Assembly: GCA_003820375.1 (NCBI GenBank)
Contig: RPQH01000004.1
Location: forward strand, 1-64,000
Reading direction: 5' to 3'
Source of the DNA: Ignavibacteriota bacterium
GTDB taxonomy: Bacteria; Bacteroidota; Ignavibacteria; Tepidaquicellales; OLB5
Length of the DNA stretch: 64,000 nt
The first letter of the stretch is position 1. Each line of letters begins with the position of its first letter. A program made the position numbers and the translations under genes. Positions 17,732 to 24,583 of this stretch are shown here, one piece after another. The notes below the pieces were generated by a model. The model did no database searches. It was not told where the DNA came from and saw nothing but the letters and a program-made list of their open reading frames with translations.

Positions 17732-18541
17732 TTACAAAAGTAAAGCGACACGATTGCCTTGCGGCGTATGCCAGACGACATCAGGGAGCCGGTAAAAATT
17801 ATGAAAACCCAGGAAGCGGTAGCGATCAGGCGGTAGGAATTTACAGTAATGGTTCACCAGGTTTTTAAGTAGACCGGTAATGCAATCGATGTGATTTATT
17901 ACAGATGGATTGTTATATTCTTGGGGCCGCAAAAATACGTCCCACCAGATATCGGTATAGACAACTAAGACTTGAAACTGGCTTACGTTATGGGATTTTT
18001 TTTGTGTAATGGCTTGAAACATCTCTTCGTAGCGTTTTATTTTCTCATGAAATACCCGGTCGATAGTCTTTTTTCTCTCGATTTCAACCAACAAAAAACG
18101 TGTTAATTCTTTGGGATTAGAGCTTTCGACCCGAATGAGAATGTCCGGACGTACTCCGTAAAAGCTTGCATCATATCTAAACGTGAATTTCTTGTGAGGA
18201 AATAATCTAAGAAAAGATAAGGCAACGTCAAACTTCATGCTCTCATGCATGATGTTATAAGGCGATCGCTGGTATTTTTTATAGCGGTATTCATTCGGTC
18301 GGCCGATATAGTCAGCCCCTTTCTTAGTCAGGCAATAAAAGACTTCGTGAGCCTTATTAGCCGGCTTGCCGATCGTTTCGATTTTTTCTATTAGACCGTC
18401 TTCTGCGTAGGACTTAAAAAGCTTTCGGGTGAATAACAGTCCGCCTTTGTGGGTTTTGGCAAAAGGCGAGTAAAAGTTATTGAGCGTTCCAACACCGCCA
18501 ATATCGAGTAAGTGATTTAACAATTGTTTTCGGCTGTTCAT
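17732..18541 (-). CDS. Second replication-relaxation-like protein
   Basis: 269 aa. An N-terminal winged-helix-like region (SRKQLLNHLLDIGGVGTLNNF...KLFKSYAEDGLIEKIETIGK...YCLTKKGADYI) precedes a nuclease-like core: FRYDASFYGVRPDILIRVESSNPKELTRFLLVEIERKKTIDRV, which has the PD...ExxRKK spacing seen in replication-relaxation proteins. Same architecture as the 237-aa protein at 11.3-12.0 kb, but the two are clearly diverged in sequence. Likely binds element DNA near its origin. A large perfect inverted repeat lies 7 bases upstream of its start. Confidence 0.6.
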   Translation of the reverse strand: MNSRKQLLNHLLDIGGVGTLNNFYSPFAKTHKGGLLFTRKLFKSYAEDGLIEKIETIGKPANKAHEVFYCLTKKGADYIGRPNEYRYKKYQRSPYNIMHESMKFDVALSFLRLFPHKKFTFRYDASFYGVRPDILIRVESSNPKELTRFLLVEIERKKTIDRVFHEKIKRYEEMFQAITQKKSHNVSQFQVLVVYTDIWWDVFLRPQEYNNPSVINHIDCITGLLKNLVNHYCKFLPPDRYRFLGFHNFYRLPDVVWHTPQGNRVALLL

Positions 18542-18547
18542 ACAAAC

Positions 18548-18590
18548 AAAAATTACATGACATGCTCATATGCATTGTCATGTAATTTTT
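18548..18590. repeat. Perfect 15-bp inverted repeat (operator or origin candidate)
   Basis: AAAAATTACATGACA and TGTCATGTAATTTTT flank a 13-base spacer that itself contains CATATG. It is placed right upstream of the second replication-relaxation-like gene, in a divergent intergenic region. Its T-run also makes a terminator possible. Confidence 0.7.
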
Positions 18591-18696
18591 ATGTATCTGC
18601 TTAAATTCTTTGTATCAAACAGTTAGTTTGATAAGTTCATCGCTATATAATGTTTTTTACCTTATTTTTGGCTTAACCAATTTAATTACAATTAAC

Positions 18697-19032
18697 ATGA
18701 GCCATTACATTTTTATATACCAGAATTTATTAAGTGATGAAGATTTTACTCAAACAGCAATAGAATCAAAAAATGAAGAAATATTTGAACACCTTGTAAT
18801 GTTGTTAGCTTACCATAAATCAACTGAAGAGTCTACACCCGTATTTAATGCTGTGGTTTTCGGTACGCAAACGCCCATGCAAGAGTTGATCAAAGACTTT
18901 GAACGATATTTCAGAAGCCATGTTGATTTTGTTTTGGTAAGAATTTTGCCATTAACTACAGACAGCGGCTATAAACCGAGAAGTAATGTTAATCATTATC
19001 ACAAGAGGCTTGAAAAGTTAAGAAACTTATAA
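18697..19032 (+). CDS. Hypothetical small protein, perhaps shortened by a stop
   Basis: 111 aa from ATG 18697; the track starts 87 bases earlier at a TTG in unlikely sequence. No family recognised. The chain (HYIFIYQNLLSDEDFTQTAIESKNEEIFEHLVMLL...FNAVVFGTQTPMQELIKDFERYF) looks like a small alpha/beta fold. After its TAA (19030-19032) the same frame stays open for 20 or so codons with coding character (KKYTQEEILKDLSKWRNDYY) to a second stop near 19096, so the original gene may have been longer. Confidence 0.5.
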   Translation: MSHYIFIYQNLLSDEDFTQTAIESKNEEIFEHLVMLLAYHKSTEESTPVFNAVVFGTQTPMQELIKDFERYFRSHVDFVLVRILPLTTDSGYKPRSNVNHYHKRLEKLRNL

Positions 19033-19171
19033 AAAAAATATAAGAAGTATACGCAGGAAGAAATTTTAAAAGATTTAAGCAAATGGAGAAATGATTATTA
19101 TTAACACACTATCACTATCACAATTATTCAATCACTATTATACATATTCATTATTAAAAATATATTTATTA

Positions 19172-19300
19172 TGTGGCTATTCTCCCGCAAGGGCAGCACC
19201 CCCTTGTTGTAGCGTCCGAGAATCATTATTACGAGGCGGTCACCAAGGGGGTGCTGTCCTTCGGAAACCTTCAGTGTTTACGAGGGACGTAATAGCCACA
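19172..19300. repeat. 129-bp nested inverted-repeat element
   Basis: The outer arms TGTGGCTATT and AATAGCCACA are perfect complements 129 bp apart; inside, GGCAGCACCCCCTTG pairs with CAAGGGGGTGCTGTCC, and CTCCCGCAA roughly with TTACGAGGGA. The sequence is much richer in GC than its surroundings. It can fold as one long bulged hairpin. It may be a MITE-like insertion, a structured RNA, or a single-strand origin. The 71-aa ORF across it is not a gene. Confidence 0.65.
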
Positions 19301-19569
19301 CTATAGTAATATTTGACTTACCTTAGTAAGGTCAAATGATGTAAAAAATGAACACTCTAATCAAAAAGATAATCCGGAGTAAATAATTCTTGGTATATAA
19401 AAAGAATATATATCGTCATTCATAAAATGATAATTTTTAATTCTCTATTTGCCAGATTCCTCATTATCTTATCATTGCAACAAAGTAACTTGATTGTTTG
19501 TGAGAAATAAAAATGTTAAAAAAAATAACTGAATTTTGTATAAGCTGTTGATTATGTAAATCTGAATGC

Positions 19570-19601
19570 TTTGTTATCATTTAATGTTTTTAATATATTT
19601 G
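19570..19601 (+). promoter_or_regulatory. Bacteroidota-type promoter for the HEPN gene
   Basis: TTTG (19570-19573), 20-base spacer, TATATTTG (19594-19601): an exact match to the TTTG-N19-21-TAnnTTTG housekeeping consensus of Bacteroidota, 16 bases before the ATG at 19618. Confidence 0.7.
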
Positions 19602-19617
19602 CTATAAAGATTTTATT

Positions 19618-20088
19618 ATGGATGGATACTCTGAACAATTATTTAAAATTGCTCAACATGATCTCATAGCTTCAGTAGTGTTATATGACAACAGGTTATA
19701 TTTGCAGTCAATTTATATGTTTCAACAGGCAGTAGAAAAGGCTGTGAAATATTTTGCACTATTTTTTGAAATATTCAAACCCCAGGAATTATTTGATAAA
19801 ATCAGACATAAACCATTAAAATTATTTATATATGCAATCGATGAACAAATTCGCCATTTTAAAAAGTTTATTGAGTTAGAAAAAGACCAAGTTATAGGGG
19901 GAGCCGAATTATTCAGTGATTTTGATATGAAAGAATATCTGTCCAAATTGGTTAAAAACAAAGAGGCTATAGAAACTCTGAGTAAACAAGATATTCAACG
20001 CGATAAAAATTTAATCATAGATATATATAATCAAATTATAGAGGCATATAATTTGAAACTTCCTTTTAGAAATAGTAAAAAAAAATAA
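19618..20088 (+). CDS. HEPN-domain protein (frameshifted at an A9 run)
   Basis: 156 aa. HDLIASVVLYDNRLYLQSIYMFQQAVEKAVKYFAL is the classic HEPN helix pair (Y..S.F..QQA.EK..K). Proteins with this domain are often toxins paired with MNT antitoxins, but no nucleotidyltransferase partner is next door. The frame ends ...NSKKK-stop in AGTAAAAAAAAATAAG. Losing one A (or a +1 slip) would carry translation into the following 140-codon ORF, giving one protein of about 300 aa. So the gene is either a frameshift mutant, a slippage-controlled gene, or has a sequencing error at the A-run. Confidence 0.75.
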   Translation: MDGYSEQLFKIAQHDLIASVVLYDNRLYLQSIYMFQQAVEKAVKYFALFFEIFKPQELFDKIRHKPLKLFIYAIDEQIRHFKKFIELEKDQVIGGAELFSDFDMKEYLSKLVKNKEAIETLSKQDIQRDKNLIIDIYNQIIEAYNLKLPFRNSKKK

Positions 20089-20512
20089 GAAGGTCGTCTA
20101 TGAGGCTCTTATTGAAGGAAATAAATTATTAAAAGATTTGCAATCTAGATTAGACCCCTTTAATGCTAGTCTAAGGCAGCTTGAACATAACTATCTGATT
20201 GAAAACCAAAATAAAAGAGATAAAGTAATAAAATTGATAGAAGTGTTAGTGAAAATTGACTTTCTGGTACTCAAGATTTTTAATTCCTTAATACTTTTTT
20301 CATTGCTGGTTAATAAACTTGATACCAGATTAAGATATCCGGTATTCAATAACCAATCTCAAATTCTTGCTAATTACAATAAGAAGGATAAATTTATCAA
20401 CATTCTTCCAGATTTTCAGTATGAATTAGAATTAGTTTTTAAAAATATTAAGAAATTTACCAAGTTGATAACTAATTTGAAAGGAAGTGGGTTAGAGCAG
20501 AGGAGTAGTTAA
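20081..20512 (+). pseudogene. Out-of-frame C-terminal half of the HEPN gene
   Basis: The frame is open from the A9 run: KKNKKVVYEALIEGNKLLKDLQSRLDPFNASLRQLEHNYLIENQNKRDK and on to ...GSGLEQRSS. It has no ATG or GTG in frame near its beginning; the ORF track uses an internal TTG at 20138, which would discard a good helical region. It is predicted to be helical with one hydrophobic stretch (FLVLKIFNSLILFSLLVN). Best read as the second half of the upstream HEPN gene, one base out of frame. Confidence 0.6.
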
Positions 20513-20546
20513 TTAGTTGATTTGTAAAAAATAAAATTTAAAAAAC

Positions 20547-21647
20547 ATGCCTAAGCTAGATTATAAAGTTATCTATAGTAATTCATATAATGTGAGTATA
20601 TTAGATCCTGAAATAAAAATTGAAAGTCTTACTAATTTCAATAATGCTTTGGGAGAACTTGTAGGTACACCTGAGATTAAAATGTCTAAAAAGGTAAGAC
20701 AAAGACTCCAAAGTTACTTAAATAAAGATCTTAAAATTTTGAATACAAGGAGTGGGTATCTTGGGCTTGTAGCAAAGCAGATAAAATTAATAAAAAAATA
20801 TTCTGATTCTTTAGAGGGAAAAACCGTTAAGAAGAACTGGGATGAATTAACAATTGAACAAAAAGGAAGTTATATAAAGGGGTTGAGTGAAGATCTGAAC
20901 AACCTTGCTGCTATACACCGATTTTGTCGTATCATTGAAGGACTAAGTAACATAGAGGATTCTAATGATAGAGAGGCAATTTTTGATAAAATTAGTAATA
21001 TTGTTAAGATTACAGAGTCTCAGAATTTCTTCTCGGATATTTTCGAGATATACATGTATTTTATTTTAAAAAACAAGGGTGTGGATATAATGTTTTTAAA
21101 ACCTCAAAAGATTAAAAAGCAAATAAAAAGTACTTGTGATTATAAATTTAATAGCGAACTAACGGCAGATTGTAAATGTATAAAGGGAGAAAATATAAAA
21201 ACTATTATAGATCATATTGGAGATAAACTTGCTACTCAAATAAATTCTACCATTGGCTACGAAAATACTACCATTGGGGGCGGAATCATCTGCTTGAAAG
21301 ACGAAGCATATGATTTTCTCACACCCTTAAGAAATTTTTCAAAAAGCCAAAATGACCTAAACACGGAGAAATATTTTATTTTTATAAAACAATCTTATTC
21401 AGAGATTGTGAAGTATCTGAAAAATATTCAAAACCTAAAATTTTTAATAGTCTATTATATTCCGTCATTTCAGTTGACATTATCCGAAACTGATAACTTA
21501 AAACCCGATTCAAAAACAACCGAAAATGAAGTGTCTTGTATGATCATCACACACTATGCAAATCAAGAAGAATTTAATAAAATTAGGAAAACATTCGAAA
21601 AAGCTGTACCATCGTTTATAAGATTCTTTGCAGAAGAGAATTTATAA
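20547..21647 (+). CDS. Possible PD-(D/E)xK-type nuclease, unknown family
   Basis: 366 aa. The first 160 residues are helical and basic. Around residues 170-215, FFSDIFEIYMYFILKNKGVDIMFLKPQK...STCDYKFNSELTADCKCIKGEN resembles the PD-(D/E)xK core pattern (conserved Glu in a helix, Asp, then x-x-K), with D in TCDYKF and K in DCKC. GGGIICLKDEAYDFL follows as a further strand. Function as a nuclease is inference. It lies 34 bases after the split HEPN gene on the same strand, so the two could form a toxin or defence operon. Confidence 0.5.
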   Translation: MPKLDYKVIYSNSYNVSILDPEIKIESLTNFNNALGELVGTPEIKMSKKVRQRLQSYLNKDLKILNTRSGYLGLVAKQIKLIKKYSDSLEGKTVKKNWDELTIEQKGSYIKGLSEDLNNLAAIHRFCRIIEGLSNIEDSNDREAIFDKISNIVKITESQNFFSDIFEIYMYFILKNKGVDIMFLKPQKIKKQIKSTCDYKFNSELTADCKCIKGENIKTIIDHIGDKLATQINSTIGYENTTIGGGIICLKDEAYDFLTPLRNFSKSQNDLNTEKYFIFIKQSYSEIVKYLKNIQNLKFLIVYYIPSFQLTLSETDNLKPDSKTTENEVSCMIITHYANQEEFNKIRKTFEKAVPSFIRFFAEENL

Positions 21648-21723
21648 GAATGAGGAATTTTATTATTTCGATTTAATTGCCAAGCTGTTACTTCTTTTTT
21701 TACCTTTTTTATATCACTCATTC

Positions 21724-22088
21724 TTATTTTAAGCACTGGATTGAGAGCACGTTTAACTCAATCTCAGCAATATTTAACCAGCTTCCATGCTTAGGAGTAT
21801 ATATGAACTCAAAACGATCCCAGATACGTTTGGATTCATCGGCTCAAAAACTTCGTATTGAGACGCTGGTGTATGGCAATTGAGATTATCCATTACAAGT
21901 GTAATTTTTTTAGCAATTGGATAATATTCATCAGATATTTCTTTGATAAACGTTGCCCAATTCCGCTTTGTTTTCCATTCTGTTATTTTTGTAAATCTTT
22001 TTCCCTATAAAGCTTCACATGCTAAAAAGACATTATAGACACCTTTGCGGCGAATACTCGTAATCGTATCGTTTTTCTCAACCAAAAT
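21724..22088 (-). pseudogene. Relic of an IS630-family transposase
   Basis: Reading the minus strand, pieces of the DDE domain can be followed: ...DTITSIRRKGVYNVFLACEAL, an in-frame stop, GKRFTKITEWKTKRNWATFIKEISDEYYPIAKKITLVMDNLNCHTPASQYEVFEP, a frame change, IWDRFEFIYTPKHGSWLNIAEIELNVLSIQCLK, stop at 21724. TLVMDNLNTHTP and HGSWLNIAEIE are the diagnostic IS630 motifs. The N-terminal third and the ends of the insertion are missing. The plus-strand ORF at 21677-21883 and the minus ORF 22022-22243 are by-products. Confidence 0.85.
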
Positions 22089-22285
22089 ACTGGAAAAAGC
22101 GAACCTGGGATGTAGAACCTGTATTTGTAATATAAAAAGCTCAGAAAATATAATTTAAGAGGAATAAAGAAAATTAAAATAGAAACAGGACTAATAGCAA
22201 TAGCATAATCTACCAAAGTTGGTAGTATAACATCATATCCCATACCTGTTATCTAATATTTTAAAAACTGAAACCGTCCATAATT

Positions 22286-22325
22286 AAAAAAAGAGGCAAT
22301 CCTTTTAAGACAGCCTCTTTTTGCT
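22286..22325. terminator. Hairpin terminator
   Basis: AAAAAAGAGGC...GCCTCTTTTT with imperfect inner pairing, same family of stem as the one at 3609. It lies downstream (minus strand) of the 171-aa gene. Confidence 0.65.
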
Positions 22326-22386
22326 TTTAAAGAAAATTGTTTTAATACTAATAAGTGTAATTTTTAAGAAGGACAAGTTTAAGGTA

Positions 22387-22902
22387 CTATTTACTGCAGA
22401 CACAGAGTAGACAATCTTCGCGGGGATCACGTTCCAACTCATATATGCAGCAGTCAAAAAACCAAGTTTTATATAAGCTACGTTTCATGCATGGTATAAG
22501 GTGGTCGCCGTCTATGTCTTTACATAATGCACTTTTTTTATCAAAGGACAATACCCATTTGTTTTTGGGAAAAATCCCTTTACAAATTTTTTGTAATAAT
22601 GAAATCCCTTGAGCACTGATAAAGAGCGCCTCCTGCTTTAATAAAAATTCTATGCATGAATCACCTGATATTTTTTTAATGATTTCGAATGTTTTAACAA
22701 TATATTTACTACCAGGTATAAGGCGGTAACTGACCTTTTTAAAGTTTTCATCAGTTAATGACGAACTATTCTTAAAGAGGTTTTTCGGCGGGGGTAAACT
22801 AAGCTGGGTGCCGTGGACATACCCTAGAGGGATTATAATCTCTGCTTGCTTCAAAATTTTGAAGCATGAATCATTGTTTTGATTTTTTTGTTTTGTTAAC
22901 AT
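22387..22902 (-). CDS. Hypothetical protein with Cys-rich C-terminus
   Basis: 171 aa. No family recognised. The C-terminal 60 residues hold a group of cysteines (SALCKDID...LIPCMKRS...FFDCCIYELERDPREDCLLCVCSK) that could bind metal. The rest is mixed alpha/beta (AEIIIPLGYVHGTQLSLPPPK, SYRLIPGSKYIVKTFEIIKK). It is a single gene ending in a clear terminator, upstream of which the next minus-strand operon ends 250 bases away. Confidence 0.5.
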   Translation of the reverse strand: MLTKQKNQNNDSCFKILKQAEIIIPLGYVHGTQLSLPPPKNLFKNSSSLTDENFKKVSYRLIPGSKYIVKTFEIIKKISGDSCIEFLLKQEALFISAQGISLLQKICKGIFPKNKWVLSFDKKSALCKDIDGDHLIPCMKRSLYKTWFFDCCIYELERDPREDCLLCVCSK

Positions 22903-23041
22903 TATTATGCTCCAATTTTATTTTTTAATTATTGAATTGTTAAGGAAAAAGAGAGGGACTGAAACTAAGGGAAAGAAGATTTTGTGATAAGAAAGAGCTG
23001 AGAAAATAACTTTTATCTTACCAGGTAAGTGATTATTAGTC

Positions 23042-23067
23042 AAAAAAGGCTAATATTAAAGCCTTTT
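23042..23067 (-). terminator. Terminator of the Liv-type operon
   Basis: On the minus strand AAAAGGC-TTTAATATTA-GCCTTTTTTG, a short stem with a T-run, 80 bases after the last gene of the eight-gene operon. Confidence 0.6.
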
Positions 23068-23149
23068 AAAAGAATGGGGATCGATTTTAAGATACAAGAT
23101 TAAATAAGGTCCACTTAGTTGCTAAAATTTGGTTCTGAGGATTGGGTCA

Positions 23150-24583
23150 TTACATTAATTGATTAACATGATTTAGTAGTAATTTTTTCCTAGCTAAGTT
23201 CTCAATGGGGATATTCCGTATAACTTTTTCTAATAAGAAATTAGCATATTTTTCACTGAACTGTTCTGGATGATGCCAGATACCTTCTTCAAATGCTATC
23301 CATGGAAACCCTTTGTGAGGAGGTTCTTGATCAAATGTGACTTTTAATTTGTCTTTATCATTTATAATATTCTTTGTACCTAAATGGATGCAATTTGCGC
23401 TTATACTCACAATCACTACTGATTTTTCTCTGATCCATTGCGAAACCTTCATGATTGTTTTAACTGCAATTTTATTTGTTTCCCCAATACCAAATAAGCA
23501 AGATAGTCCAACTCTAATATCGAAAAGAAAACAAAGATGTATTGCCTCGTCAATTTTATTTGTATCCAATCTTTTCCCAATCTTGTTTAAGATATCATTA
23601 TCATATTGCTCTAAACCAAAGTAAATATAGGAACATCCACTTTCTTTCATCAATTTTAATAACTCAGTATCCACTTTATCAAATCTTGTTAAGCAACCCC
23701 ATTCTATATTTAGTTTTATCAATTCGTTGCATAAACTAACTGTGTATTTCCTATCATCCGTAAAAGTACTGTCATCAAAAAAAATTGCTTTAACATCATA
23801 TTTAATTATCAAAGTTTTAATTTCTTGAATAACATTTTCTACACTGCGTTGATTAAATAATTGGCTCTCAGAACAATATCTACAACCACCTTTGCATCCT
23901 CTGTGTGTGATTAATTGCGCAGTTTTTTTAACTTTGTTATTCTTCTCTTTAAAAATCGGGTAATTATAAAAATTATTTTCTGCAACAAAATTCCAGTTTA
24001 TAAAAGGAAGCTTATTTAAATCTAACTTGCTTCCGGATAATCTAAAAGAATAGATATTATTGTCAGTTGATTTCAAATCTATGAATCCTTTACCGGGTAT
24101 TTTATTAATTCGAGAAGATATTTCATATAGGTGATCTAACACACAATTAGTTTGGAGATTAGATAGTACCCATTCCAATGCAAATTCACCATCGCCTTTA
24201 ACAACAACATCCACAAATTCTCTCCATTTGTGGATAGTTTGCTCTGATAAACCTGCTTTAATTAATTCATCTTCATGAGGTCCTCCAAAAATAATAATTG
24301 ATGAAGGTTGATGTTTTTTTACTATTGTTGCACCTTTTAATGCAATCCAATGTGAATGAGAAGTGGAGCTGAAAGCATAGATATCATAAATCTTATTTAT
24401 AGAATAAAACTCCAAATTAGAGTAATAATCATTTTGTGTTAAAGGTTCAAAAAAATTGATTGTTCCATCTTTAATAAAATTTGTATTATTGGTTAAAAGT
24501 GCAGTTGCATAGTGTATGCTTGTAGGAGTTCCTAAGAAAGAATCCGTATCATAATGAGGTGTATTTATAAATAGACTTCTCAT
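23150..24583 (-). CDS. B12-binding-type radical SAM protein
   Basis: 477 aa. The N-terminal 200 residues look like a cobalamin-binding Rossmann domain (IYDIYAFSSTSHSHWIALKGATIVKKHQPSSIIIFGGPHEDEL), though the classical DxHxxG cobalt-ligating motif is not visible. The radical SAM motif is THRGCKGGCRYCSESQLFNQRSVENVIQEI near residue 230, followed by KAIFFDDSTFTDDRKY and CSYIYFGLEQYDNDILNKIGK, usual for this class. Substrate unknown; relatives methylate or rearrange unactivated carbon. It is the last gene of the operon: its ATG follows the stop of the phosphoesterase gene with no gap. Confidence 0.85.
   Translation of the reverse strand: MRSLFINTPHYDTDSFLGTPTSIHYATALLTNNTNFIKDGTINFFEPLTQNDYYSNLEFYSINKIYDIYAFSSTSHSHWIALKGATIVKKHQPSSIIIFGGPHEDELIKAGLSEQTIHKWREFVDVVVKGDGEFALEWVLSNLQTNCVLDHLYEISSRINKIPGKGFIDLKSTDNNIYSFRLSGSKLDLNKLPFINWNFVAENNFYNYPIFKEKNNKVKKTAQLITHRGCKGGCRYCSESQLFNQRSVENVIQEIKTLIIKYDVKAIFFDDSTFTDDRKYTVSLCNELIKLNIEWGCLTRFDKVDTELLKLMKESGCSYIYFGLEQYDNDILNKIGKRLDTNKIDEAIHLCFLFDIRVGLSCLFGIGETNKIAVKTIMKVSQWIREKSVVIVSISANCIHLGTKNIINDKDKLKVTFDQEPPHKGFPWIAFEEGIWHHPEQFSEKYANFLLEKVIRNIPIENLARKKLLLNHVNQLM

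Noticed and set aside
19172-19300. Integron attC site
   Set aside because: Folded structure is similar in kind, but the RYYYAAC/GTTRRRY core sites are absent and no integron integrase is near.
19091-19306. 71-aa plus-strand ORF (MIIINTLSLSQLF...)
   Set aside because: It runs through the 129-bp inverted-repeat element; composition is not protein-like and there is no ribosome site.
21677-21883. 68-aa plus-strand ORF
   Set aside because: Antisense of the IS630 relic, whose minus-strand frames give clear transposase motifs.
22022-22243. 73-aa minus-strand ORF
   Set aside because: Overlaps the IS630 relic in another frame and has no start signal or family.
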